Below, piece after piece: positions 11,901-22,223 of a DNA stretch of 64,000 bases. The stretch covers positions 37,198,689-37,262,688 of the forward strand of contig NC_030381.2 in assembly GCF_001625215.2 (NCBI RefSeq), read 5' to 3'. A program made the translations under genes and the position numbers. The notes beneath the pieces were generated by a model that did no database searches, was not told the origin of the DNA, and saw only the letters and a program-made list of their open reading frames with translations. Source of the DNA: Daucus carota subsp. sativus. Taxonomy: Eukaryota > Streptophyta > Magnoliopsida > Apiales > Apiaceae. Within the stretch, counting starts at the first letter, position 1; each line of letters opens with the position of its first letter.

Positions 11901-13540
11901 GGACAGATCACCAGGCACTTAAACATTTGTTGGAGCAGCAATTACATACCACATTACAATATAAGTGGATGACAAGGTTGTTGGGACTTGATTATGAAAT
12001 TCATTATAAAAAAGGAGTGGAGAATGTTGCAGCTGATTCATTATCCAGAAGTATGGAAAATAAAGTGATCAATAGTGAAGGGGTAGTGGCTGCAATATCA
12101 ACAGTTCAGCCAGTATGGATTCAGCAAATTGAAAAGAGCTATGAGAATGATGCTGCTTGCCAACAAATCATAAGCAAAATTTTGTTAGATCCTCAAGGTG
12201 ACCAAGAATTTGAATATGTGCAAGGATTACTGAAGAAGGAGGGGAAGATTTATGTGGGAAGTACTGGAGAAGTGAGGAAGAAAATAATTCAAGCTTTACA
12301 CTCTTCTGCTTTGGGGGGGCATTCTGGCCAAACAGCTTGTTTGCAGAGAATTAAACTAGCGTTTTACTGGCCAGGAATGAAAGGTGAGGTTTGTGAGATT
12401 ATTAGAAGTTGTGAAGTATGCCAGAGAAGCAAAAATGAACATGTACAATATCCTGGTTTATTACAACCATTGGAAATACCTACACAGGTTTGGAAAGAAA
12501 TTTCAATGGACTTTGTAGAGCAATTGCCAGAATCAAATGGGAAGGATACAGTACTGGTAGTGGTGGATAGGCTCACTAAGTATGGGCATTTTATTGCTTT
12601 AAAGCATCCTTTCTCTGCCAAAGAAATTGCAGATGTTTTCTTGGATCAGATCTTTAAACTTCATGGATTGCCTAATTCCATTGTGAGTGACAGGGATAAA
12701 ATCTTTACAAGCACTTTTTGGACTTCAGTTTTTGAGAAATTGGGAATAGCATTACATTTCAGTACTGCTTACCATCCTCAGTCTGATGGACAAACTGAAA
12801 GGCTGAATCAGTGTTTGGAATCATATTTGAGGTGTTTTACCAGTGAAAGACCTAGTAGCTGGAGTTCTTGGTTAGCAATGGCTGAATTTTGGTATAATAC
12901 CTCTTTTCATTCCAGCTTGGGCATAACACCACATGAGGCTCTTTATGGAGTAAAACCAGTACCATTGAGCATGGGAAATTTACAGGACATGGTTATACCT
13001 GCAGCTCAGGACATGTTACAGAAAAGGGTACAAGTAATGCAATTACTCAAGGAGAATCTGGTGAAAGCTCAGAACAGGATGAAGTATTTTGCTGATACTC
13101 ATAGAACAGATAGAGAATTAAATGAAGGAGATTGGGTTTACTTGAAGTTGCAACCTTATAAACAACAATCAATTGCTATAAGGAGTTCTCTTAAGCTATC
13201 TGCTAAATTTTTTGGTCCTTTCAAGGTGATTAAGAAGGTTGGGAATGTAGCTTATAAATTGCAATTGCCTGAACAATCAAGGGTACATCCAGTCTTTCAT
13301 GTTTCATTGCTTAAGAAACATGTGGGAGCTACACCAATTACATCAGGACCATTACCAGCTTATGATAAAGATGATGTAGTAGCACTGGAACCTGAAGAGA
13401 TTCTGCAGAGAAGGCAGATTACTAGGAATACTCAGCTAATCACACAATGGCTGATTAAATGGAAAGGACTAGAAAATAATGAAGCTTCTTGGGAGGATTC
13501 CACTTTCATCACTGGACAATTCCCTCAGTTCCAAGCTTGA
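8966..13540 (+). CDS. Gag-Pol polyprotein of a chromovirus retrotransposon
   Basis: One uninterrupted frame of 1524 codons from an ATG shortly after the primer-binding site. Gag occupies roughly residues 1-340. A zinc knuckle at about 348-362 has C-x2-C-x7-H-x-C spacing, differing from the classic CCHC spacing. The aspartic protease has LVDTGSS near 424. Reverse transcriptase has FFDDILVYS near 770, a form of the YxDD active site. RNase H has the acidic ETDACG near 916. Integrase carries an HHCC zinc motif (about 1112-1160), a catalytic Asp in MDFVEQLP (near 1182), a second in VSDRD (near 1240) and the Glu in DGQTERLNQ (near 1275). A GPF motif lies near 1416, followed by a chromodomain-like tail (about 1487-1521) with QWLIKWKG and SWED. 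Gag and Pol are fused in one frame. Confidence 0.95.
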   Translation: MASSTRSRSVEEQWKDLEHKIQEVSNSCHKKIAECTTVMESKIIGKMDQLMTLVSDCDAKIEAYNVTMGERISVEVAGLLQKNNWEKRVGRDGEIWVERSPLLQTPTGNNKNEGDGGNHKEKQGQNRNMLPHQPRLEISSFSGEDPRSWIRKCNKYFLLYQVSDSCKLDIAELHLEGKADLWYQSFKLVKGRVTWLEFCDTIMSRFGKNGGIDFQEEFNKLTQTGSLMEYVEKFEELKALVLYRNVHLGESYFISSFVSGLKSELKPMVRLMKPRSLMDAIEVAQFQEQTIEVLLRKQEVKKPYNGSSGTKTVVEKKEVTEEKKSSPTNYFKKISPEEFQYRKNNHLCYKCGEKYGQGHVCKNQQYTYMLIDDDKDKEIVKWLDEEEEELGGTVTEVSLNALSESMLRKTITLEGQIKDKRVRILVDTGSSLTVVDQKVAEELGLEGKEKEAVTVKMADGRTVVSKLVIPRMKWNVQNYKFCCDVRILNIGNWDMIAGVDWLEQYSPILFDFKKLFLTLQADKEVTEQMVLQGEVKETTSIRLVRGKELQDYNKELVKKQISKEVVNAVGQEGQPAKQELPESIQQLLEQYTSVFEIPQSLPPNRSVDHSIPLIPGAEPFKLKPYRYPHSQKTEIENQVQEMLNSGIIKASNSPYASPVILVKKKDNSWRFCVDYRHLNKITVKDKFPIPNIDELLDELHGSTVFSKLDLRSGYHQILVKPVDTAKTAFQTHHGHFEFVVMPFGLTNAPATFQALMNQIFTDFLRKFVLVFFDDILVYSPDLDTHVTQLGKVLKILQEHQLFAKMSKCSFAVNSVEYLGHLVSSEGVSMDPAKVEGVMSWPIPECVKDLRGFLGLSGYYRRFIKGYGIISRPLTNLLKKDGFKWGLEAETAFNELKKALCTAPVLAMPDFSQSFILETDACGKGMGAVLMQNSRPIAYLSKAFNSKNLGLSVYEKELLALVMAVTKWKHYLVGNHFIIRTDHQALKHLLEQQLHTTLQYKWMTRLLGLDYEIHYKKGVENVAADSLSRSMENKVINSEGVVAAISTVQPVWIQQIEKSYENDAACQQIISKILLDPQGDQEFEYVQGLLKKEGKIYVGSTGEVRKKIIQALHSSALGGHSGQTACLQRIKLAFYWPGMKGEVCEIIRSCEVCQRSKNEHVQYPGLLQPLEIPTQVWKEISMDFVEQLPESNGKDTVLVVVDRLTKYGHFIALKHPFSAKEIADVFLDQIFKLHGLPNSIVSDRDKIFTSTFWTSVFEKLGIALHFSTAYHPQSDGQTERLNQCLESYLRCFTSERPSSWSSWLAMAEFWYNTSFHSSLGITPHEALYGVKPVPLSMGNLQDMVIPAAQDMLQKRVQVMQLLKENLVKAQNRMKYFADTHRTDRELNEGDWVYLKLQPYKQQSIAIRSSLKLSAKFFGPFKVIKKVGNVAYKLQLPEQSRVHPVFHVSLLKKHVGATPITSGPLPAYDKDDVVALEPEEILQRRQITRNTQLITQWLIKWKGLENNEASWEDSTFITGQFPQFQA

Positions 13541-13556
13541 GGACAAGCTTGTTGTT

Positions 13557-13566
13557 AAGGGGGAGC
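13557..13566 (+). other. Polypurine tract
   Basis: AAGGGGGAGC lies just before the 3' LTR and would prime plus-strand DNA synthesis. It starts 16 bases after the polyprotein stop. Confidence 0.85.
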
Positions 13567-13569
13567 ATT

Positions 13570-13827
13570 TGTCACAGTCTGTGACATTAGTGAAACAATT
13601 TGACAGAGTTAGTTAGTCAGTTGGAGGGAGATTGGTTAGCTGACAGTTATAAAATGAATGGAGAGACATTCATTTCAGTTAGTCTTGGCTCATAACTTGT
13701 ACTATTCTTCTTCCTTCCTACTATTCTCTAGTTCTGGTAGCATATTCTGTTAGATGTTCTTGTAATGTTCCATTTGTATACACATTTGAGTTGAAATCAG
13801 AAATTGAGTTTAGTCAATAACGTGACA
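13570..13827 (+). repeat. 3' long terminal repeat
   Basis: 258 bases with no difference from the 5' LTR that I can see. It is followed directly by the CTATT target duplication at 13828-13832. Confidence 0.95.
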
Positions 13828-13832
13828 CTATT

Positions 13833-15176
13833 ATGCGTGTGGCCCAACTCGCTCGCTGCTAACAAGACTTGTTTCGTTATTATACAGGGTTGGAACATTG
13901 GGCCGGAAGGCCCGGAACGGAATATTGATATGATTATTAATTTATTGATATGGACCTAATCTCATAAATTATCTGATATAATATTGGTGTATAAATATGT
14001 TTAAATATATAATATATTATGAATATATTTTGTATAATTATCATTCTGATATCTCATCAGTGTACACTATTATAATATTATTTATATTGATCAGTCGTTA
14101 AATTTTTTATCTATTATATACGATTCAAGTAAGTTTCGAAAAATGTGACATTCTAATTAATCGTTAATCAATTAGTTTTCCTCTCACAACCAATATATAT
14201 TCTAATTATTAACTATTGTCTATTGTGTCCCTCAAATGCCATAGAGTCATATTATTATCAATTGATACTGTCTGCAGAAAGTTGACCTACTGTTATAGAT
14301 CAAAGGTTGTGTTTACTTTGGAGTGAATGGAATGGGGAGAGAATAGAATGAATTTTGTATTTTAAAATGATGTTGATCAAAGAAATTATATATAATTTTC
14401 ATTCCTTCAATCATTCCAATTTTACTATTATAACTTTAACTTTAAATCACATGTTTTGTAAGAAATGCTTATTCTATTTTCACATCATGTTTCTTCACAA
14501 TCTTTCTCACAAAAAATTTAACTACATCCATATATTCTCATTATTATTTCATACTTAATTCTTTCTCCTTAAAACTTCTATATAACCTAAGTGTTCTGTG
14601 CTGAATTTGATCTATTTAACTTTGCCAGTTAACTAAAACCGTTTTGTTATAATGAGATAAATATATTATATGTAAATTATAATTACCGATTAATAAATAT
14701 GAATAATATATCATCTTTATAGCAGTAATAGTCAACTTCTTTTTTTAAAGATGACACTGCCACACTGGTAAGTGGTAAATTAAAATTAAAATTACTTTTC
14801 GTAAATATATTTGCAGCTGCTTTCTACTAGCTTATTATCCCAAAGATTGGAGAAATGTTTTTGAGTAGCATATTGCAGTCATCTAACATTAATACAGAGA
14901 AACATCGGGAAACAGGTCCCTGACGTTGAGGTAGCTAAATGGAGCAGCTTAAAGTGAAAGCAGTGCATGGGGTGAAGACACGTATCATTACGTTGCCACC
15001 TTGCATTGCCATCTGGCTCACACTACGCTTCCATACGCATCAAGATTATTCCAGCGCTCTGTACGTTACATTAATTTATCTATATATTTAAACATAAATC
15101 ACATGTGCTTAAGTAACTAGAATAGAAAGTGTCAAGTTCAGTGACCTCTCTTTCTAGTGAAAAAACCAGGAACAAA
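13833..15176. other. Intergenic region with an eroded MITE
   Basis: A MITE of the TTGTGTTT...GAATGGAATGG family occupies about 14307-14590; relatives lie at 38121-38424 and 53863-54182. The remainder is AT-rich DNA with no gene. A TATATATTTAA-like box near 15081-15091 could serve the AP2 gene that follows. Confidence 0.5.
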
Positions 15177-15614
15177 ATGGACAAGGCAGAAACAGATAGC
15201 AGCACTAGGAGCAATAAGAAGCAGAAAACGTCGTCGTATTCGAGAAGAGGGTGCATGAAAGGCAAAGGAGGGGAGGAGAATGGGCTATGTAACTACAGAG
15301 GCGTGAGGCAAAGAAAGTGGGGGAAATGGGTAGCTGAAATAAGGCACCCTGGCTCCAGAGTCTGGCTCGGAACCTTCAATACTTCTGTGGAAGCTGCGCT
15401 TGCTTATGATGATGCTGCCTTGAAAATGTACGGTCCCTCAGCTACTCTCAATTTGCCTGTCACTACTAGTAGTACCAATACTACTGGTGCAGCAGCTGGG
15501 CCTGATATTATTGAGCCAAGTTGTGGAAATGATTTATCAGGTGAAATATCTGTTTTGCTGGAGGACTTTCAGGATTTAGCACCTCCCACTTTGCTTAATT
15601 GGTGGAAGGATTAG
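15177..15614 (+). CDS. DREB2-like AP2/ERF transcription factor, short
   Basis: A single-exon gene of 145 residues. The AP2 DNA-binding domain spans about 40-96 ([17 protein letters not shown] ... WLGTF ... LNLP). It is preceded by a basic NKKQK patch, probably a nuclear signal, and by [21 protein letters not shown], a leader typical of the DREB2 (A-2) subgroup, whose members bind DRE/CRT elements in drought and heat responses. Two features are odd. The Glu common at DREB position 19 is His, and the loop after IRHP is about two residues shorter than usual. The C-terminal region is short, ending in an acidic [12 protein letters not shown] stretch that could activate transcription. The frame is open upstream without another ATG, so an upstream coding exon cannot be excluded. 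Confidence 0.88.
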   Translation: MDKAETDSSTRSNKKQKTSSYSRRGCMKGKGGEENGLCNYRGVRQRKWGKWVAEIRHPGSRVWLGTFNTSVEAALAYDDAALKMYGPSATLNLPVTTSSTNTTGAAAGPDIIEPSCGNDLSGEISVLLEDFQDLAPPTLLNWWKD

Positions 15615-17311
15615 GATGGCTTGTCTTAGATATACTTGTGTGTGAGACAGTGTGAGAGAATTACAATTACAAATATATAGATAGAGTTAATTAACATGGA
15701 GCGTGAAGCTCATAATATGCATGCATGCGAATTAATATATGAACCGCGACTCTTTCTTGAGTTACATATACAATCCAGCTGGTTAATTAGTGTAATCATC
15801 AGTTACTCCATGCCTGTTTGGGTGCATAATATAAGCACATCTTTTTTGGAAAAGCCAACTTCTGTTTTTTTTTTTTTTTACCTGTTTGTGTAAAAACAAA
15901 CAGTTGTGAAGCACTTAAAAGAAGTTAAGAATGCTAGCTTTTGTTTCGGGACTTCTACTTATTTTCCAAACACTTTAATCACTTATAAATCGTAACTTGC
16001 TTCTACTTCTACTTCACCTTTTTTACTTTAAGCAAGAATCACTTATTTTAAACCCACTCAAATGGTCTCTCCATCGCTCCCAAAAAGAGCTGGCCACTTC
16101 TTTTTGCAGACATCTCGACGTGCTTATTGTAATTTGTACTTATAAGGCTATAAACATAAATTTTTGAAATTATTTTGTTTCATATAAAATATAATATCAT
16201 ATTATTAGAAAAAATAGAAACTTTGAAAAATAATATTTTCAATACTTTTCCGAGCGTATAGGCTTGACCTTTTGGACTATGTTCTTTTTTTTTTTTTTGT
16301 CATTATTTGTTATTGTGAATTGCTCAACTGTATGAAATCTTCCAAATGGCTTGCGATATGATGGCGATATAACTTAAAACTGTTTGAGAGAGACTTTTGA
16401 AGTTGAGATTAATCAGTTTTACATTCCTGCGCAAGAATTAACTGATGGAGATCTCAAGTGCATGGCTTTACGGTTGTCACGTGGCCGATCTTTTCAGCAT
16501 TTCTCGCTCAAGGTTGAGAAATATTGTTCAGATATTCTTCTTTCCTTTTATTTTATTTAATTTATAACTATAAAATATCTCAGATGTTCTTGTTCTATTT
16601 GTTTTGAAGAATAGTTTTAGACTTTCAGTTGTTTTCGTAGCTGAAAAAATCTTTCGTAGTTTTAGTTTGCTCGATGTCAAACAAAATAAAATCATGTATG
16701 CAGACTAATTATTTGTGACTGGTGACTACATATGACATTGAGGTTAATCTTTCTGTGGTCAGTGAGAAATTGAGATCCACAGAGGTCGTAAGAAGATTGA
16801 ATATAAAAATGATTTGAATCTGCGAAATGAAACTCTCATTTTAACTGTGTTTCTTAATTACTCCATCTGTCAAGTAATTTTAATTTGAATAATGCTGAAT
16901 TTTTTTTTGGGACAAATTAAACCGCCTTTTAGTTAAGCTAATCAACTATTGTAGCTAGCCAAGTAATTTTAATTTGAATAATGCTGAATTTTTTTGGTGA
17001 CAAATATGACTTATATGCTATAACCTTATTATATGCTATAATGTTACAAATGAGTAACTGTTTAATAACCTCTCGGAATGAATTAGGATCGAACCTAGAA
17101 CTTGGGACAACAATCGGCCTTTATAAATGAGAAAAATAAATATAAGTGGCTATTACGTGAAATAAAAAGTGAAATTAATATTAACTGATTCTCACACCGG
17201 AGGTAAATCAGGAGTCAGCCTCTCGAATTCTTTTTCCTACATATTATTCAGACGTTCAGTGTGAGGCAGAAAACCGGTTCCACTCTCTAAATACAAACTA
17301 AAGACCTCTTC
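15615..17311. other. Intergenic region with short direct repeats
   Basis: No gene seen. A segment of about 44 bases at 16871-16914 is repeated almost exactly at 16960-17003, about 45 bases later. The stretch also contains several long T runs. Confidence 0.5.
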
Positions 17312-17620
17312 CACTACAAGAAACTAGTCTTTGAGGGACCAAAAGTATTAGCGACCGCAAAATCGGTCGGTAATACTGAACAACAGCGACCGCCTTCAGC
17401 GACAACCAATATCGTCGTCGCTAATACCCCATCAAGACCGTCGGCCGTCGCTAATTCGTCGCATTGAGAAAATTTTCCCAAAAAATAAAGGGAAAATTGA
17501 CGCCAACTTTATTAACGACCACCTCTTTGTTGCGACCGAAATGAGTCGCTAATGTTGCCACGTCATCATAGTATCAGCGACCGCACGTGGTCGCTAAAAG
17601 TGGTCACTGTATATTTCTCT
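17312..17620. mobile_element. CACTA transposon terminus (solo end)
   Basis: Begins CACTACAAGAAA, the standard CACTA/EnSpm terminal sequence, and continues with many copies of AGCGACCG and CGGTCGCTAA-like motifs in both orientations, typical of subterminal repeats. The opposite end (TTTCTTGTAGTG) is not found in the window, so this is a truncated or internally deleted remnant. No transposase frame is present. Confidence 0.65.
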
Positions 17621-20144
17621 TGACATCATTTTCTATAAGAATGTTGACCATAACCTAACTATATTTATGATTTTAAATTTGGTTAACACTAAAATATGGT
17701 ATACAGATGATTACTCTGCAGATTTTGGTTTTAAAAGGTTGGATACCTTTCAAGTTTAGTAACATGAAAATGGTAAAAGACTTCTAACATAGAAGTATTA
17801 TTTATAAACAATTAACCAATCAGAATTCATTTGTGGGACCGTGGTGCCGGTTGTGAGTTACATGTTACATTATTTTAAGATCAATGTGTGCCTTGGGCCC
17901 CTTAGTTCTTGGGACAGGTAGCGCCCTGTACCCGGTGCTTGATGCTCGGCTGATCACGGTATCAGCACAACGCACCATAAGCGAATGATTTTTCACAGAA
18001 TAATTTTAAATGATTATATTCTCTTGTAATTGTCATTTTTTTATAAAAAATATTATTGTTGTTCTCTATTGTTGAAAATACTTGGCAGGTTACATATAGA
18101 ATCTGGTATGCTTCAATCTCCTTCTATTTGTTACATTTGTTCTTTTATATATATTTGCTGAGCACCTCTTGCTCACTCTTGCAATTCCTTTTAACCTTTT
18201 CAGCTGGAGCTTAAGATGATTCGTTTGTCGAGCCGCACGTAAGAGTAATGTTAGGCGAGATTCTCGGGGAGATGTCCACAAGAAAAGTTCTGGTTAGAAT
18301 TGTTATATTTAAGTTTAGTTGTATAAAGATATATTTATTGGTTATCGGTTACTCTTCTTATCGAGATTAATGTAGTTTAAGTTGTAATAAGATTTGAAAT
18401 TTTGGTTTCTGATTTTAATGTTGTAACTTATTAGCTAGCGATCCTGTTTTAGGAAGTCAAAGTGATTTTAATATAAATCTCTTTTAAAATGTTCAGATTT
18501 TGAAATATTTGTTTTATCTTCTTATGCAAATACAGATTTTTAAATGATTTTTGTTCTAGTGGCATCAAATCCAAATCCCGGATCTGTGAGATCGCATAAA
18601 CAGCAACTTGTTTTTGTTTTTGAAACATAACAGAATATTTTGTCACATGCTAGCAGTTATAATTTCTTGTGCACATGCTAGTTTATATTTGCATAAAATG
18701 ACTTGATTTATCATTTAGTCGACCTGATGTCACATAATGTACTTATAATGTACTGGTATCTGCATAACGTAACATAATTACAAATATGTAAAAACGATCA
18801 TTTCCACTGACTTTCATATTTGGTCACTTTTATTTGGTGGTTTTTATTATTTTTTCTCGTAATGTTTGCAGGATCCTTGATCGAGATTTTTATAAGTTTT
18901 TTCTTCCCAGACATTATAATATAATTGTATAAATGTCCGGACATATCTTTCATGTATTTCGGTTAGATGATAATTTTTTTGAATGAATAAAATCCTTTGT
19001 AGCAGTTATTGTCTCGAGATACAACTCATCTACGAAAAATACAGACCCTGATAAGAAAAATGAAAAAAAAAAAGAGGACGCTTCTGCAATTCTTACAATA
19101 ATAACTTATTTACAGGCTCTCCGAAATATACTTGCACCGGCACTGATCCTGTTATTTGTCCAAGTCTCTGGCTATCCTGTTTATTTGTTGAATCTGATCA
19201 ATGAAAATAATAATTAATGATTTAGTTTTATTTTTTAAATTTGATTTTATAAAAATATAAAAATCATTAATAAAATATATTATAATTTATTATTATGCTA
19301 ATAACTTTTATTATCAATAGTTATAAATAAAAAATTATCAAAATTAAGAAATTAAAAATTATTTTCACTTATAAATAAATTCTCACTAATACGACACTTT
19401 TTTAAGTTAACCAAATAACTTCTCTACTTGAACTAAACTTTTATTATTGGGCTTCGGTATATAATTCAGAATCATCTTATTTTAGTTAAAACTTAAGTAT
19501 CAGCTTATAAATCAAATGAAGTTGAAAATTCTAATATTTTTGGTGTCTTATTTTTATTTTAAAACTTCAACTTTATAAATATATATATATATATATATTT
19601 ATTTATTTACAACATTAATACTTTCTTATATCAAATAAGTTCTAAATACCAAATCACGTCAATAAAAAAAAAATTCACTTATGGATAAATACTTTATCAT
19701 GTTAAGCCAAAATACTTTTGAAAATATTAGAAATGTTTCTTTATATGTTTTAGACCAAATCATTTCAATTTCAACAAACTTAGACTTAATTTACGTGTTC
19801 AAGATATTCTAATTCAACTACCAATTTATAGACTAAGAATAATATATGATTGTGGCAAAAAAAAAAAAAGAATAATATATGATTGATTCAACGACACGAA
19901 ATCAAAAAGAAACAATCGAATAAAGAAAGTCACAAGCCTGCCTGACAAGAAAAAAAGTCGTAGCAAAGCAACCCTGGGACCTTCTTTTTTTTCTTTTTCT
20001 TTTATTACTGCTAGTGGGAAAAAAAGTTAAAGGGGAAATTTCCTTGCCATATATTCAAGCGATGGAGCCAATCCATGCATAGAGATATCAGAGCTCATTC
20101 ACTAATCACTCCACATTTATTTTCATAAATTTTTCTTTTTTTCA
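17621..20144. other. Intergenic region upstream of the DC1 gene
   Basis: AT-rich DNA with an (AT)n run near 19579-19600 and A-rich runs near 19857-19869. I could not recognise a gene or complete element. A pyrimidine-rich stretch lies at 19981-20007, shortly before the DC1 start. Confidence 0.4.
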
Positions 20145-22223
20145 ATGATGATGAGTTCGACACTTGAGCACTTTAGCCATCCCGAGCATCCCTTGAGATT
20201 AAAAGAGGATGTTGTTATCGGAGAGAATGCTAAATGCCATGTCTGCAACAAATCAGTTATTGGTTATCCTACATATACTTGCACCAGTCTTGATGATATT
20301 GATTGTCGAAATTTATATCTGCACAAGACTTGTGCGGAACTGCCTGCAACAATAAATCATCACACACATGACGAACATCCCCTCACTCTCCTCCTACGTC
20401 CCGTTAATTACATTTGTAGTGTTTGTGATCTTGATGTCAGGTTCGCATATGCATGTGATACTTGTAACTTTGATTTGTGCATCCGTTGTGTAGAATTACC
20501 GACCAAGGTTACTCATCACAAGCACGAAAGTCACCTCCTCGCTTTCCTGCCATGCTCGGATTGCTGTGATGTTTGCTATCGCAATGTGAGGTTCGCTTAT
20601 GTATGTGATAACTGTGAATTTAACGTATGTGTGTCTTGTGCTTTTGAACAGAGAGTGCTTCGTCATGATGGCCATGAGAAGCACATTTTAACATTGATGC
20701 CGAGGGAAGCCTTGTTCAAGTGTGATGCCTGTGGAGAGGAAGCTAAAGACTCTTCATATGTATGCACCACATGCGATTTTTGGATCCATAAGAGTTGTGC
20801 TATTTCGCCCCTCATAATTCCGGATCCTACACATCACCATCACCCTCTGGAGCTTGTATACTCTATTCCTGACATGCATCGCTACTTTATACGACGATGT
20901 AACATCTGCAAACAGACAATTCAGAAATACTACTGGGTATACTATTGTCACAAATGCACATATTTTGTGCACGTGAAATGTGCTGGATTATATTTAAAAA
21001 CTCCATATGTAGAGTAAGTAACCTTGATCAATTATATTCTAAATTGTCATAAGATAATGTCTTGAAAATTATCATCTGAAAAGTTCAATTTCTTTTTTCT
21101 TCTCAGCTATGACATCATCAGAACAGATGACACTGGTGATGAACCTGATTTGATACAATTTCCTTTATCGGGTGAAGAATCACTATTTGATCTCATTGTA
21201 ACCCAGTGTGGCAAGCTCCAAGGTGAGTTTCAAGGTGAAGGCGATGATCCCCACATAATTGAAGCGCACTGGAGTCATAAAAGCCATCCATTAGAGCAGC
21301 TCCAATTTACTCTTAGTTTGAATGATGATGATAATGATGCTGCTGATGATGATAAAAAAGGGTTGATATGTGATGGGTGCATTCAACCGATAACTGTTTC
21401 CCATCCATCTTACTACGCATGTATCCCATGTGGTTTCTTCCTCCACTCTTTCTGTGCCACTAAGTTACCAAAAGAGTTGTCCACGGGAGCATCTCCATTT
21501 CATCCCGAGCATTCTCTCGTGCTTCGGAAAAGTGATAGCTTCTGTAGTCTTGTGGCATGTGGAGCTTGCCGCTACAGCACGAATGGATTCTTCTATTTAT
21601 GTGAGACTTGTGATATCAAAGTTGATATCCGTTGTGCATTCTTACCCAATAAGATAAAACATGAACTTCACAAGCACCACTCACTTGTCCAACGTCACTT
21701 TTATAAATCTGAGTGTAGTTTAAGTAGGTACGAAATTATTGATTGTGTGGCCTATTCATGCCAAACTTGCATTGGGTTCCAGGTTCATATTTTCTGTGCA
21801 TTTTATCCAGACAGGATGAACCAAAGATATGATAATCACCAGGTGACCTTGAGACACCCGCCATTCTTCTACGAGGGAGTATTCTACTGTGAAATATGTG
21901 AAAAACAAGTTAACAATCAGTGGTGGCTCTATCATTGTGGCAAGTGTGATCATTCTTTTCACTTCAATTGCCTCCGTCCCTACGAAAACGTCAAGGTAGG
22001 AGGCACCATTGAATATAATATCAGCAATCGACCACACAAACTTGCACTGGTTTTAAAGGGGAGTGCAGACAAGGACTCTCCTCATTCCTTGTGTTGCAGA
22101 TGTGGAACTGTATATACTTTTGAATACTTCTTGGAATGTGACGGCTGTGGATTCCGCGTCTGTGTGGAATGTGCGAAAGATATGGATTCAGTGGATCATC
22201 AACACCGCACTCCTGTAAAATAA
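20145..22223 (+). CDS. DC1 (C1-like) domain protein, ten units
   Basis: Two exons, 20145-21013 and 21107-22223, joined through a GTAAGT donor and TTCTCAG acceptor into 661 residues; the split codon becomes Asp. About ten Cys/His-rich C1-like units follow each other, five per exon, each with the pattern HxxHPL ... CxxC ... Y.C..C.F.LH..CA..P. A short acidic linker (NDDDNDAADDD) lies within the first unit of exon 2. DC1 proteins are a large plant-specific family with zinc-binding folds related to diacylglycerol-binding C1 domains; members have been tied to defence and hormone responses. No enzyme domain, signal peptide or membrane segment is visible. Three ATGs lie in a row at the start and the first was chosen. 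Confidence 0.88.

Larger units (their letters stand above)
8671..13827 (+). mobile_element. Intact Ty3/Gypsy chromovirus LTR retrotransposon
   Basis: A complete element of 5157 bp: 258-bp LTRs, a TGGTATCAGAGC primer-binding site, one long open reading frame, a polypurine tract, and CTATT target duplications on both sides. The two LTRs match at every position I compared, and the polyprotein has no stop or frameshift. Domain order Gag-PR-RT-RNase H-integrase-chromodomain places it among chromoviruses. The short LTRs and ~5-kb size suggest the Reina lineage, but that needs a phylogeny. Confidence 0.95.

Noticed and set aside
12364..12621. Minus-strand frame inside the retrotransposon
   Set aside because: A shadow of the integrase-coding region; no independent start context or domain.
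15129..15176. N-terminal extension of the AP2 gene
   Set aside because: The frame begins with GTG, which plants rarely use; the first in-frame ATG is at 15177.
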